Assembly (NCBI GenBank): GCA_964603785.1 | Contig: CAZRWD010000008.1 | Span: 1-64,000, forward strand | Length of the DNA stretch: 64,000 bases | Origin: CAZRWD01 sp964603785 | GTDB lineage: Bacteria; Fermentibacterota; Fermentibacteria; Fermentibacterales; Fermentibacteraceae | Direction: 5' to 3' | Part shown: in pieces, positions 1 to 10,389 of the stretch | How positions within the stretch are numbered: position 1 is the stretch's first letter | How the letters are laid out: the number at the start of each line of letters is the position of its first letter | Translations under genes and position numbers: made by a program | The notes under the pieces: model-generated | Seen by the model: the letters and a program-made list of their open reading frames with translations, nothing else | Database searches by the model: none | What the model was told of the DNA's origin: nothing

Positions 1-195
1 GCGAGCTGGAAATGTGCCGCTTTCCCAGGTCAAGACACCCGGGAACAGGACATGTATCATCCGCTCCCTGTCGGATGATTCCGCCATATGCCACAAGCGT
101 TCGGCGTTCACCAGCACGTACGAGGCCGTCCTTAGGAGATGGTCGAGGTCTGACTCGTCGAGCCCGGTCCCGGCCAGACGGGCCATGCAGGTCAT
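1..195 (-). pseudogene. C-terminal remnant of a large serine recombinase (runs off the window)
   Basis: Read on the minus strand from 195 to the window edge, 65 codons are open and end in a segment that resembles the C-terminal tail of large serine recombinases: a helix with NAERLWHMAESSDRERM followed by VLFPGVLTWESGTF. In that family a 'W..a....r...VLFp.GltW..g' pattern closes the protein. The upstream part of the protein (catalytic serine domain, zinc ribbon) is absent: the frame is closed by a stop at 247-249 and the first ATG is at 193-195. I therefore read it as a truncated relic, though a short gene starting at 195 is possible. It suggests that a mobile element once sat at this edge. 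The match is by eye only. Confidence 0.4.
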
Positions 196-450
196 GTTTC
201 CCGGACCTCTGAGGGTCCATCCTGCCCACGGCGGGGCAGGGACCGTTCAGCGCGTCGTCGCGCGCCTGCCCTGTGAAAGCGCTTCCAGGTGGTGGGCGTG
301 CAGGATGCCCGCCACCACCCGGCGGTCCCTCTCCCGGACGGATGGTTCGTCGGATGCCCTTCAGTGGATCCCCGGGAGAGCGGGCGGCAACCATCCCCGG
401 ACCCGCCGCCCTCGGCTATGATTACTGCGCATGCGTCTCCGGGGGGGCGG
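196..450. other. Intergenic region between the recombinase relic and a small membrane protein
   Basis: No convincing gene is visible. Open frames on both strands lack ribosome-binding sites and have protein compositions typical of shadow frames in GC-rich DNA (Arg/Pro/Gly rich). It separates divergent features and may hold their promoters, but I see no clear -35/-10 pair. Confidence 0.4.
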
Positions 451-873
451 ATGGTCCAGTTACCGGACAGGGAGAGGATGATCACGGGCCTGAAGGGGGA
501 GATCGCGACCCTCGAGGGCTACCGGGTGTTCCTCGCCGACGAGGTGCACAGGGAGAAGGAGAGGCGGCGGTCCTGGATCAGGACGGGGAAGACCGCGAAG
601 ACCGGTCTGATAACGGCGCTGATGCTCGCGGGACCGCTGATCGTGATGGACACCGAGGGCTTCCGGAACGGCAGCCTGGTGATGATCTTCACCTTCGCCT
701 CGTTCGTGCTCCTCCTCGCCGCCATGTATCTCCTCCAGGAGAAGACGAAGAGGGATCTGGCAGAATCCGGAGGTCCGCAGGGCTCCAGGAGGGAGCGCAT
801 GCTGTCCGACCTGGACGACAGGATACTGCGATTGAGGGAGGAGTTGCGGAGGATCGAGCAGGATCCGCCCTGA
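451..873 (+). CDS. Small two-helix membrane protein with coiled-coil ends
   Basis: The predicted 140-residue protein has a charged N-terminal helix (residues about 10-45), two hydrophobic segments centred on 'TGLITALMLAGPLIV' and 'LVMIFTFASFVLLLAAMYLL', and a charged, heptad-like C-terminus (RERMLSDLDDRILRLREELRRIEQ). This looks like an inner-membrane hairpin with both ends in the cytoplasm and perhaps oligomerisation through coiled coils. Two starts are possible: ATG 451 after a G-rich stretch, or ATG 478 right behind GGGAGAGG. I do not recognise the family. A GC-rich hairpin follows at 909-928. Confidence 0.6.
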   Translation: MVQLPDRERMITGLKGEIATLEGYRVFLADEVHREKERRRSWIRTGKTAKTGLITALMLAGPLIVMDTEGFRNGSLVMIFTFASFVLLLAAMYLLQEKTKRDLAESGGPQGSRRERMLSDLDDRILRLREELRRIEQDPP

Positions 874-908
874 AGACCGCACCCGCCGTGCCCAGGCATG
901 AGGGAGGA

Positions 909-928
909 CCCCCGGTCGGTTCCGGGGG
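909..928. terminator. GC-rich hairpin between convergent genes
   Basis: CCCCCGG at 909-915 pairs with CCGGGGG at 922-928 across a six-base loop (TCGGTT). It lies 36 bases after the small membrane protein stop. No T-tract follows, so intrinsic termination is not certain. Confidence 0.45.
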
Positions 929-979
929 CCCAATGGATGTCATCAACCGGAAGACGGCAGTCCAGCCATGGCATCCGGT

Positions 980-1002
980 CGGCGGGACACTGAATCCCGC
1001 CG
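980..1002 (-). terminator. Hairpin downstream of the protease-receiver gene
   Basis: A perfect 8-bp inverted repeat, CGGCGGGA (980-987) and TCCCGCCG (995-1002), with a seven-base loop, sits just beyond the minus-strand stop at 1016. It has no U-run, like the other hairpins in this window. Confidence 0.45.
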
Positions 1003-1015
1003 GTGGAGGATCCGC

Positions 1016-1855
1016 CTATCCCCGGCCGCCGCCCAGCTGGGTCTCCAGGGTCGCGAGGAGTGTGCTGTTGTCGAGCGGCTTCTGGAAGATGCCGGCCAGC
1101 CCCAGTTCCGCCGGATCGATGTTGTAGCGGACCGCCTCGCCCGCCGCGCTCAGCAGGAACACCGGTGTCGTGAAGCCCGCCGACTTGAGCTGTGACGAGA
1201 CCCTGCTGCCGGCGTCCACCGTCTCCATCATGAGGTCGAGGAGGATCGCGTCGGGCCTGATGCTCCTTGCGGTCTTCAGGCCCTCCTCGCCGTTCGAGGC
1301 CTCCCCCACCCCGTACCCCGCCGACTCGAGGACGACGCGGATCGCCGCCCTCATGTCGGGATCGTCGTCGATGATGAGGACCGTCTTCCCTCTCTGTCCC
1401 GCAGTCATCGGCACATCCCTCCAATCCTCGATCAGTGAGAGTATGTACTCCAGAGCCCGCGCCCTGTTGGCCGCGGCCTTCGCGGTGAGGCCGTCGGCGA
1501 ACTCGAAGCCGTACCCCCGCACCGCCACCAGGACGGCATCGGGAGACCTCCCGAAGGCATCCTCGCAGACCGCCAGCATCGATTCCGGACCGAGCGCGTG
1601 CGTAGTGAAGTGGATGACCGGGGAGGGAGCGAGCCTCCTCACCGAGAACGGCTCCTCCCCCTCCACCGCCGCGTCGACGAAGATCGCTCGCCCGGCCCGG
1701 GCCAGATGGTCAGCATGCTCGATGTTGAGCTGGAAGTCGCTCAGGACCTGGACGCCGGGCAGCCCCAGGGCCTCCACCCCGGCGGCCAGATCCGGGCCGA
1801 TCGCATCGTCCTGACGACCCGGATTGCCGTATCCCAGCACCAGGACCGGCGTCAG
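1016..1855 (-). CDS. Hydrogenase maturation protease fused to a response-regulator receiver domain
   Basis: Residues 1-150 are a HybD/HoxW-type endopeptidase: LGYGNPGRQDDAIG near the N-terminus, an FVDAA strand and THALGPE, the positions where family members bind nickel through acidic and His residues. It should clip the C-terminal peptide of the HoxH encoded just upstream. Residues about 160-279 are a receiver domain with LIIDDDPDM, the phospho-acceptor Asp in AILLDLMM and the Lys of FQKPL, all intact. There is one continuous frame. An internal ATG (MTAGQRG), preceded by GGAGG at good spacing, could also make the receiver domain alone. For the start, ATG/GTG choices would cut the first strand; CTG at 1853-1855 gives MTPVLVLGYGNPG, typical of the family. 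The fusion is unusual. A hoxH stop lies 20 bases upstream. Confidence 0.85.
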   Translation of the reverse strand: MTPVLVLGYGNPGRQDDAIGPDLAAGVEALGLPGVQVLSDFQLNIEHADHLARAGRAIFVDAAVEGEEPFSVRRLAPSPVIHFTTHALGPESMLAVCEDAFGRSPDAVLVAVRGYGFEFADGLTAKAAANRARALEYILSLIEDWRDVPMTAGQRGKTVLIIDDDPDMRAAIRVVLESAGYGVGEASNGEEGLKTARSIRPDAILLDLMMETVDAGSRVSSQLKSAGFTTPVFLLSAAGEAVRYNIDPAELGLAGIFQKPLDNSTLLATLETQLGGGRG

Positions 1856-1874
1856 GACGGTCGCGCCTTCCGGG

Positions 1875-3323
1875 CTAGTCCTTGACGCGCTCGTCGATCA
1901 GCTCTCCCTCCGGCCCTTCGAGGGTTATCACCAGGGGCATCTGGCCTACGGCATGCGTGGCGCAGCTGAGGCACGGATCGTAGGCGCGAATCGCCACCTC
2001 GACGGCATTGAGGAGACCTTCGGTGATCTCCTTGCCCTGCAGTTCGTTGGTCGCCACCCACTGCACGGCCCTGTTCATGGGCTCGTTGTTGCTGGTGGTC
2101 GAGACTATCAGGTTGGCCATCTCGATCTGGTCGTTCGAGTCCACCCTGTAGTGGTGGAAGAGGGTTCCGCGAGGGGCCTCGAGGATTGCGATGCCCTCGC
2201 TCCGGTGAACCCCCTCGGCCACCAGGTCGGTGCCCTGCAGATCAGCGTCATCGAGCAGCTCGCCGATCTTCTCGACCGAGTGAAGGAGCTCGATCAGCCT
2301 GGCCCAGTGATAGGCCATCGTCGAGTTGTTCGGCCTGCCGCCCGTGAGGGCCATGAACTCCTGACGCTCCTTCTCGGCCAGCGGCGTGTCGATGAAGTCG
2401 CAGACGTTGATGCGGGCGAGTGGGCCTACCCGGTACCAGCCCTTCTCGGGTCCGAGCTCCCTGATGTAGGGGAACTTCATGTAGCTCCAGGGCCGGACCT
2501 CCTCGCGGATGTGCCGGAGGTAGTCCACCGGCTCCACCTGGTCGAGAATGGTGGTCCCGTCGGCCGCCCTGGCCCGGAGGACACCGTCGTACAGGTCGAG
2601 GCACCCGTCCCTGCGGACCAGGCCCAGGTGGTTCGAGTCGAAGGAGGCGAACTCGGAGAGCCTCTTCGCATCGCCGTGGAAGACCTTCTTGAAGAGCTCC
2701 AGACCGTCGACGGACCACTGCAGGATCTGCCCGAAGTCCTTCTTCAGCTCGTCGCGCTCCTCGATCGACAGGTTCTTGTTGATTCCCCCGGGGATCGCGC
2801 CGGTGCCGTGGATCTTCTTCCCCGCCGTGGCCTTGATGACCTCCTGGCCGTACTTGCGCAGGAGGATGGCCATCCTGGCGAGATCGGGGTGCTTCTGGGC
2901 GACTCCGATGACGTTGCGGATCGCGGGATCGGCGTCGAACCCGAAGAGGAGGTCGGGCGAGGCGAGGTGGAAGAAGTGGAGGGCGTGCGACTGGAGCGTC
3001 TGCCCGTAGTGCATCAGGCGCCGCATCTTCTCGGCGGTGACGGGGATCCTGTCGACGCCGACTATCATGTCGGTCGCCTTGGCCGCGCAGAGGTGGTGGC
3101 TCACCGGGCAGATGCCGCAGAGGCGCTGGATCAGCACCGGCATCTCCCAGTAGAACCGCCCGTGCGAGAACCGCTCGAACCCCCTGAACTCGACTATGTG
3201 GAAACGCGCGTAGTCAACCCTGCCGGCGTCGTCCAGGCGTATGGTGACCTTGCCGTGACCCTCCACGCGCGTGACCGGGCTGATGACTATCTTCCGTCCG
3301 CTTGTCATGGCTTGCGTGTTCAT
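1875..3323 (-). CDS. hoxH: NAD-linked [NiFe] hydrogenase large subunit HoxH
   Basis: This is the 482-residue catalytic subunit that carries the Ni-Fe(CN)2CO site. Both nickel-ligand motifs are present: RLCGICPVSHH (Cys69, Cys72) and DPCLSCATH (Cys451, Cys454). A 25-residue tail after His457 (AVGQMPLVITLEG...) is the peptide normally removed by the maturation protease, and that protease is the next gene. The N-terminus VTRVEGHG is typical. It starts five bases after hoxY, in the order hoxF-U-Y-H, which points to a cytoplasmic group 3d-type bidirectional enzyme. The Hyp cofactor-assembly genes are not in this window. Confidence 0.93.
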   Translation of the reverse strand: MNTQAMTSGRKIVISPVTRVEGHGKVTIRLDDAGRVDYARFHIVEFRGFERFSHGRFYWEMPVLIQRLCGICPVSHHLCAAKATDMIVGVDRIPVTAEKMRRLMHYGQTLQSHALHFFHLASPDLLFGFDADPAIRNVIGVAQKHPDLARMAILLRKYGQEVIKATAGKKIHGTGAIPGGINKNLSIEERDELKKDFGQILQWSVDGLELFKKVFHGDAKRLSEFASFDSNHLGLVRRDGCLDLYDGVLRARAADGTTILDQVEPVDYLRHIREEVRPWSYMKFPYIRELGPEKGWYRVGPLARINVCDFIDTPLAEKERQEFMALTGGRPNNSTMAYHWARLIELLHSVEKIGELLDDADLQGTDLVAEGVHRSEGIAILEAPRGTLFHHYRVDSNDQIEMANLIVSTTSNNEPMNRAVQWVATNELQGKEITEGLLNAVEVAIRAYDPCLSCATHAVGQMPLVITLEGPEGELIDERVKD

Positions 3324-3327
3324 TCTT

Positions 3328-3873
3328 TCAGTCCTTCTTCACGTACTCGTAGGGAAGGTCGATGGGCGCACCCGTGAGCAGCGCGGTCAGGACGGCCCAG
3401 ATCTCCTCCGCGGGAGGCGGGCATCCCGGTATGAAGTAGTCCACCTTCACGACCTCATGAAGGGGATAGACCTTGTTCATGAGCAGGGGGATGTCGGGGT
3501 CGTCCGGGAAGCGGCCGGAGGGGTTGTCCACCGACGGCCCGTTCAGATAGGCCTCCTCGAGGCACTCCTTCAGCGGGACCATGTTGCGGTAGGCGGGGAT
3601 GTTCCCCTCGATGGCGCACTCGCCCAGCGAGATCAGGACCTTGCAGTGCCTGCGGAAGTCCCTGGCAACCTCGAGGTTCTCGCTGGTCGACACACCGCCC
3701 TCGATGATGCCCACGTCCACGGGTCCGCTGAAGGTTTTGATGTCGTCGATCGGCGACTTGTCGAACTCGACGAGCTCGATGAGGTCCAGCAGCTTCTCGT
3801 CGATGTCCAGGATGGACATGTGGCAGCCGAAGCAGGAGGTCAGGGCCGCCGTGGCAACCTTCACCTTGGCCAT
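3328..3873 (-). CDS. hoxY: NAD-linked hydrogenase small subunit HoxY
   Basis: The 181-residue protein is short for a hydrogenase small subunit, as expected for HoxY, which keeps only the cluster next to the active site. Proximal [4Fe-4S] ligands are visible: LTSCFGCHMS (Cys14, Cys17), the Cys of SLGECAIEGN and the Cys of FIPGCPPP. There is no Tat signal, so the enzyme is cytoplasmic. It passes electrons from HoxH to the HoxU/HoxF diaphorase. It lies four bases after hoxU and four bases before hoxH. Confidence 0.92.
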   Translation of the reverse strand: MAKVKVATAALTSCFGCHMSILDIDEKLLDLIELVEFDKSPIDDIKTFSGPVDVGIIEGGVSTSENLEVARDFRRHCKVLISLGECAIEGNIPAYRNMVPLKECLEEAYLNGPSVDNPSGRFPDDPDIPLLMNKVYPLHEVVKVDYFIPGCPPPAEEIWAVLTALLTGAPIDLPYEYVKKD

Positions 3874-3877
3874 CCCT

Positions 3878-4581
3878 CTACCTCCCCTTCTCGATGTCGG
3901 AGCCGATCGGCTCGTGATCGAACCTGCGGCTGCCGACCGGCGTCTGCCACCCCACGCGCTTCGGCACGAGGCTCCCGGTGGGGCAGTAGCCCGCGGCCTT
4001 GTCCGCGGCTTCGAGGTCGGTCTCGGAGAGGTTGTGACGGGCGTCCACCGCCAGTCGCATCTCGAAGCCCCTTCCCTCGAACCCGAACACGTTCTTGCCG
4101 TCGACCTGCCTGGAGGACCGCACGCAGCGACCGCAGAGGACGCAGCGGTTGCGGTCGATGTAGAAGGCCGGGTGGGTGCCGTCCACCTCCTTCGCCTGGA
4201 ACTGGTAGGGGTACCGCGGAGCCATCATCTGGAAGCGGTAGGCGAGCGCCTGGAGCTCGCAGTTCCCGCTCTTCTCGCAGGCCGGGCAGATGTGGTTGCC
4301 CTCCACGAACAGCATCTCGATGATGCTCTTGCGGAACTCGTTCAGCTCGGGCGTGTCGTTCTCGATGACCATTCCGTCGGCCACGGCCATGGTGCACGAG
4401 TTGATGGGCCTGCCGTTCACCCTCACCGTGCAGATGCGGCAGTGGCCACCGGGCAGCAGGTCCTTGTGGTAGCAGAGATGCGGGATGTAGATGCCCGCCT
4501 CGCCGGCGGCCTCGAGGATGGTCCGGCCGACCCTCGCCTCTATGGTCCGCCCGTCGATCGTGATCTTCACCATTTCATCGC

Positions 4582-4585
<4 letters not shown>
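3878..4585 (-). CDS. hoxU: Hydrogenase diaphorase subunit HoxU (NuoG-like iron-sulfur protein)
   Basis: The 235-residue protein starts at the ATG of an ATGA overlap with the hoxF stop; longer upstream reading is the shadow of hoxF. An N-terminal plant-type [2Fe-2S] site uses Cys38, Cys49, Cys52 and Cys64. A His/Cys [4Fe-4S] motif follows (EGNHICPACEKSGNCEL), then CVLCGRCVRSSRQ with a later CPTGSL for another [4Fe-4S] cluster. This matches HoxU and the N-terminal third of NuoG. It wires HoxY to the flavin subunit HoxF. Confidence 0.92.
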
Positions 4586-6369
<1,784 letters not shown>

Positions 6370-6442
6370 ACCCGCAGCCTCCTTGCACTATCCCTCCGGT
6401 CCGTATCCATGACGGTCCTCCGATGCCCGGGCCGCTCTTCAG

Positions 6443-8077
6443 CTAGCGCGCCTCGTCGGCCAGGAACGGGTACCTGAAGTCGACGGGCGTGTTGAAACAC
6501 TCCTTTATCGTCCTCACGCTGACCCACCGTAGCAGGTTGTAGATCGACCCGGCCTTGTCGTTGGTTCCCGATGCACGGGCCCCTCCGAAGGGCTGATGGC
6601 CTACGACCGCCCCGGTGGTCTTGTCGTTTATGTAGAAGTTGCCGGCCGCGTGCCTCAGTCTCTCCTCCGCCCTGAGGACGGCCGCCCTGTCGGTGGCGAA
6701 GACGCCCCCCGTGAGAGCATAGGGGGAGGTCGAATCGCAGAGGTCCAGGACGGCCTCGAAATCGGCGTCGTCGTAGAGGTTCACGGTGAGCACCGGGCCG
6801 AAGATCTCCTCCTCGAGGAGCCTGCTGTGGGGGTCCCGGGCCAGTATGACGGTTGGCTCGACGAAGTACCCCGTGGACTTGTCGCAGCCGCCCCCCCAGA
6901 CGATCTCGTGCCCGGGCGTCTGCCTGGCGTGGTCGATGTAGCCCCTGATGTTGTCGAACGAGCGCTCGTCGATCACCGCGCCCATGAAGCAGCCGAAGTC
7001 CTCGACCGGGCCCACCCTGACCTCCGAGAGATCGGCCTCCAGCAGGGCTCGGATCTCCGGCCAGAGCCCACTGGGGATGTAGGCTCTCGAGGTGGCGGAG
7101 CACTTCTGCCCCTGGTACTCGAAGGCGCCACGCAGGAGGCAGGTCGCGAGACCCCTGGGCTCGGCCGAGGGGTGGGCCACCACGAAGTCCTTGCCTCCGG
7201 TCTCGCCCACGATCCTCGGATAGGTGCGGTAGCCTTCTATGTTGCCGGCCAACGTCTTCCATATGCTGTTGAAAGACCTGTTCGAGCCGGTGAAGTGCAC
7301 CCCCGCCAGGGCGGGATGTGGCAGGACGACGCCGGTGATGTCCGCGGAGTCGGAAGGCACGAAGTTGATCACCCCGGGGGGCAGCCCCGCATCCCGGAGT
7401 GTCTGCATGACCGTCCAGGACGAGTAGACGGCTGTAGATGCCGGCTTCCAGAGCACCGTGTTCCCGGCGACCGCCGGGGCCATGCAGAGGTTGCAGCCTA
7501 TGGCGGTGAAGTTGAACGGCGACACGGCGAGCACGAAACCCTCCAGGGCACGGTACTCGAGCCTGTTCCAGGTGGCCTGGAAGCTCTCGGGCTGCTCCTG
7601 GTAGATGCGCTGCATGAACCAGGTGTTCATCCGGAGGAAGTCGCACAGCTCGCAGATCGCGTCGATCTCCGACTGGTGCACAGTCTTGCTCTGTGCGAGC
7701 ATCGTGGAGGCGTTGACGAGCGGCCGGTGCTTCTTGGCGACCAGCTCGGCGGCCCGCAGCGAGATGGCGACGCGCTCGGTCCAGGGGGTGTTCGACCAGG
7801 TCCTCCAGGCCTCGCCCGCCGCGGTGACAGCCTGCCCGAGCTCCTCGGGGCCGGCCTTGTGGTAGGTGGCCAGGACATGCCCGTGGTCGTGCGGTATCAC
7901 GCACCTCCCGAGCCTCCCGGTGCGCACCTCCCGGCCTCCGATGACGAGTGGGATCTCGATCTCCGAGCTTCTGAGGTCCTCCAGGGCCCTGCGGACGGCC
8001 GCCCTCTCCGGAGACCCCGGCGCGTAGGAAAGCACGGGCTCGTTGGGCGGCTGCTGGATGTGAAACAGAGCGTTCAT
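6443..8077 (-). CDS. pruA: 1-Pyrroline-5-carboxylate dehydrogenase
   Basis: This 544-residue aldehyde dehydrogenase oxidises pyrroline-5-carboxylate/glutamate semialdehyde to glutamate with NAD+. The length and motifs fit the stand-alone P5C dehydrogenase group: FVLAVSPFNFTAI, GNTVLWKPAS, VHFTGSNRSF, RIVGETGGKDF with the conserved Glu, and the catalytic Cys in YQGQKCSATSR, then EIFGPVLTV. The start ATG at 8077 follows GGGAGAGGGA; longer upstream reading is antisense to fusA. No proline dehydrogenase is seen in the window. The gene points into the hydrogenase operon, so it could share a transcript with it and supply NADH. Confidence 0.92.
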   Translation of the reverse strand: MNALFHIQQPPNEPVLSYAPGSPERAAVRRALEDLRSSEIEIPLVIGGREVRTGRLGRCVIPHDHGHVLATYHKAGPEELGQAVTAAGEAWRTWSNTPWTERVAISLRAAELVAKKHRPLVNASTMLAQSKTVHQSEIDAICELCDFLRMNTWFMQRIYQEQPESFQATWNRLEYRALEGFVLAVSPFNFTAIGCNLCMAPAVAGNTVLWKPASTAVYSSWTVMQTLRDAGLPPGVINFVPSDSADITGVVLPHPALAGVHFTGSNRSFNSIWKTLAGNIEGYRTYPRIVGETGGKDFVVAHPSAEPRGLATCLLRGAFEYQGQKCSATSRAYIPSGLWPEIRALLEADLSEVRVGPVEDFGCFMGAVIDERSFDNIRGYIDHARQTPGHEIVWGGGCDKSTGYFVEPTVILARDPHSRLLEEEIFGPVLTVNLYDDADFEAVLDLCDSTSPYALTGGVFATDRAAVLRAEERLRHAAGNFYINDKTTGAVVGHQPFGGARASGTNDKAGSIYNLLRWVSVRTIKECFNTPVDFRYPFLADEAR

Positions 8078-8398
8078 TCCCTCTCCCGGGCGACAGGAAG
8101 GGGCCGCGCCCCGGAAGGCGAAGCCCTGCTGGTCTTTGGCGCGAGGCCGGGTGGTCCGGCCCGTGGTGCTCGAGACGACCATGAACAATAGCCAACCCGG
8201 GCGCGCGGGGCCAGTGCGGACACCTGCGAGGTCGCCGGTGCATCCATACGGGCGGGCCGACGGGCGGCATGGGCACTGGAGCCATACGCTGGATGTACCG
8301 GGGTACAGGGCCCGCCGGCGTGACATCCGTCCGGGACAGCCTATATTGCCGCCTCTCGCCTCGAGAGCAGCCATACCGATGCGTCCACGGAGGATGAA
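8078..8398. other. Divergent intergenic region pruA / fusA
   Basis: These 321 bases separate two divergent genes. The right half holds a good sigma-70-like promoter for fusA (8320-8347) and a GGAGGA ribosome-binding site just before the GTG start. The left half should carry the pruA promoter, but I see no convincing hexamer pair there. No gene or structured RNA is apparent. Confidence 0.5.
8320..8347 (+). promoter_or_regulatory. Sigma-70-like promoter for the EF-G gene
   Basis: GTGACA (8320-8325, five of six matches to the -35 consensus) and TATATT (8342-8347) are 16 bases apart, about 50 bases before the GTG start at 8399. Confidence 0.6.
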
Positions 8399-10363
8399 GT
8401 GAAGAGGGAGTTCCCGCCGGGCAACCTGCGGAACATAGGGATAATGGCCCACATCGACGCCGGGAAGACCACGGTGTCCGAGCGGATGCTCTTCTTCACG
8501 GGCAGGACCCACCGCATGGGCGAGGTCCACGACGGCCGGGCCGTGATGGACTGGATGGACCAGGAGCAGGAGCGGGGGATCACGATAACCAGCGCCGCCA
8601 CGACCTTCGTCTGGCGCGGGCACATGGTGAACCTGATCGACACTCCGGGGCACGTGGACTTCACGGTGGAGGTGGAGCGCAGCCTGCGCGTGCTGGATGG
8701 CGCGATCGCCCTCTTCTGCGCCGTGGGCGGTGTGCAGCCCCAGTCCGAGACCGTCTGGAGGCAGGCGGAGAGGTATTCGGTCCCGCGGATAGCCTTCGTG
8801 AACAAGATGGACAGGATGGGGGCGGACTTCCACGGGGTCGTCGGGGCGATCCGCGGGGAGCTCGGTGCGAATGCCGTCCCGGTCGTGATCCCCATCGGGT
8901 CCGAGGACGGCTTCAGGGGCGTGGTCGATCTCGTGAACGGCTGTGCGGTCTACTACGACGGCGACGACTCGGGCATGACCTGGCGGGAGGAGCCCATTCC
9001 GGATGACATGCGCGAAGAGTGCGCCCGCCGGCGTGACGAGCTCGTCGAGAGGATCGTCGAGGTCGACGAGACTCTCTTCGGGAGGTACTTCGAGGGTGCC
9101 GGCATCTCGCCCGGGGAGCTGACCGGGGCCATCCGAAGGGCGACCCGCTCGGGTGCGGTCTGTCCCGTTCTCTGCGGCAGCGCATACAGGAACATGGGGG
9201 TCCAGAGGCTCCTCGACGCCGTCGTCGACTACCTCCCCAGCCCGGTGGACCTCCCTCCGACCGAGGGCCGCGATGCCCGGGGAGGGGCCGTGTCGCTGCA
9301 GCCGGAGGACGACGGCAGGCTCTCCGCCCTCGCGTTCAAGGTCGTATCGGACAGGCATGTCGGCAAGCTCGTCTACGTGAGGGTCTACTCGGGCACCCTC
9401 AGGGCGGGCACACAGGTCTACAACTCCTCGAAGGGCTGCATGCAGCGNNNNNNNNNNNNNNNNNNNNNNNNNNNNNNNNNNNNNNNNNNNNNNNNNNNNN
9501 NNNNNNNNNNNNNNNNNNNNNNNNNNNNNNNNNNNNNNNNNNNNNNNGCCGACGAGGATCCCACCTTCGTCGTCTCGATGGATCGGGAGACTTCCGAGAC
9601 CGTGATATCCGGCATGGGCGAGCTGCACCTGGAGATACTCGTGGAGCGCCTGAGGCGCGAGTTCGGGGTCGCGGTGGAGACTTCCCCTCCCCGGGTCGCC
9701 TACAGGGAGACGATCACCGCGCCCGTCGAGGTCGACGAGAGGCTCGTCAAGCAGACCGGAGGCCGCGGTCAGTTCGCCCATGTGGTCATGAGGCTGGAGC
9801 CGATCCCTCCCGTGAAGGGGTTCGAGTTCGAGAGCAGGGTTCCCGGCGGCAACATCCCGAGGCAGTACATCGCCCCGGTGGAGAAGGGCGTCGCGGATGC
9901 CATGGAGCGCGGCATCCTGGCGAACCATCCGGTGGTGGGCGTGAGGGTGATCCTTCTCGACGGCTCGGCGCACGAGGTCGACTCCTCGGACCTGGCCTTC
10001 CGCAGGTGTGCCTCGGAAGCCTTCAGGAACGCCTTCATGAGGGGCGGACCGCAGCTGCTCGAGCCGGTGATGAGCGTCATGGTGACGACACCGGAGGAGT
10101 ACTCGGGCGCTGTCGCCGGAACCGTCCACAACAAGAGGGGCAGCATCACCTCGATGGGCCGTCAGGGCAACGCTCAGGTCCTGAAGGCGCTCATCCCGCT
10201 GGCAGGCATGTTCGGATACGCCACCGAGCTCAGGAGCATGAGCCAGGGGAGGGCGTCGTTCACGATGAGATTCGACCGCTACGAGGCCGTGCCTTCGTCG
10301 CTGTCGGAAGAGATAGTCAGGGATGCGGCAGGCCGTCGGACGCGCGCCGGGATCGCCGGGTAG
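8399..10363 (+). CDS. fusA: Elongation factor G (interrupted by an assembly gap)
   Basis: This translational GTPase moves tRNA and mRNA on the ribosome. Motifs seen: the P-loop MAHIDAGKTT, switch I ERGITITSAAT, DTPGHVDF, NKMD, and domain III-V segments ISGMGELHLEI, TGGRGQFAHV and GYATELRSMSQGRASFTM. The start is GTG at 8399 with GGAGGA six bases upstream; ATG at 8394 is closed at once by TGA. A 100-N run at 9448-9547 interrupts domain II. It is not in a str operon (no rpsL, rpsG or tuf beside it), so it could be a second EF-G paralogue. Confidence 0.93.
   Translation: MKREFPPGNLRNIGIMAHIDAGKTTVSERMLFFTGRTHRMGEVHDGRAVMDWMDQEQERGITITSAATTFVWRGHMVNLIDTPGHVDFTVEVERSLRVLDGAIALFCAVGGVQPQSETVWRQAERYSVPRIAFVNKMDRMGADFHGVVGAIRGELGANAVPVVIPIGSEDGFRGVVDLVNGCAVYYDGDDSGMTWREEPIPDDMREECARRRDELVERIVEVDETLFGRYFEGAGISPGELTGAIRRATRSGAVCPVLCGSAYRNMGVQRLLDAVVDYLPSPVDLPPTEGRDARGGAVSLQPEDDGRLSALAFKVVSDRHVGKLVYVRVYSGTLRAGTQVYNSSKGCMQXXXXXXXXXXXXXXXXXXXXXXXXXXXXXXXXXXADEDPTFVVSMDRETSETVISGMGELHLEILVERLRREFGVAVETSPPRVAYRETITAPVEVDERLVKQTGGRGQFAHVVMRLEPIPPVKGFEFESRVPGGNIPRQYIAPVEKGVADAMERGILANHPVVGVRVILLDGSAHEVDSSDLAFRRCASEAFRNAFMRGGPQLLEPVMSVMVTTPEEYSGAVAGTVHNKRGSITSMGRQGNAQVLKALIPLAGMFGYATELRSMSQGRASFTMRFDRYEAVPSSLSEEIVRDAAGRRTRAGIAG
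9448..9547. other. Assembly gap (100 N) inside fusA
   Basis: The flanks read '...YNSSKGCMQR' before and 'ADEDPTFVVS...' after. In EF-G about 80 residues separate these points, but the N run leaves room for only 34. The gap is thus a fixed-size placeholder that hides about 240 bases. Confidence 0.9.
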
Positions 10364-10389
10364 CGGCGTACCGGGCGCGGGGAGGAGCC

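Noticed and set aside
273..1127. Plus-strand frame of 284 codons overlapping the small membrane protein
   Set aside because: Composition is Gly/Arg/Asp-repeat-like from a shifted frame, and it runs into the antisense of the receiver domain.
6443..10129. A 1228-codon minus-strand frame that spans pruA and all of fusA
   Set aside because: Only the last 544 residues (start 8077) are real P5C dehydrogenase. The upstream part is antisense to fusA, contains the N run, and is rich in Arg/Pro/His as shadow frames are.
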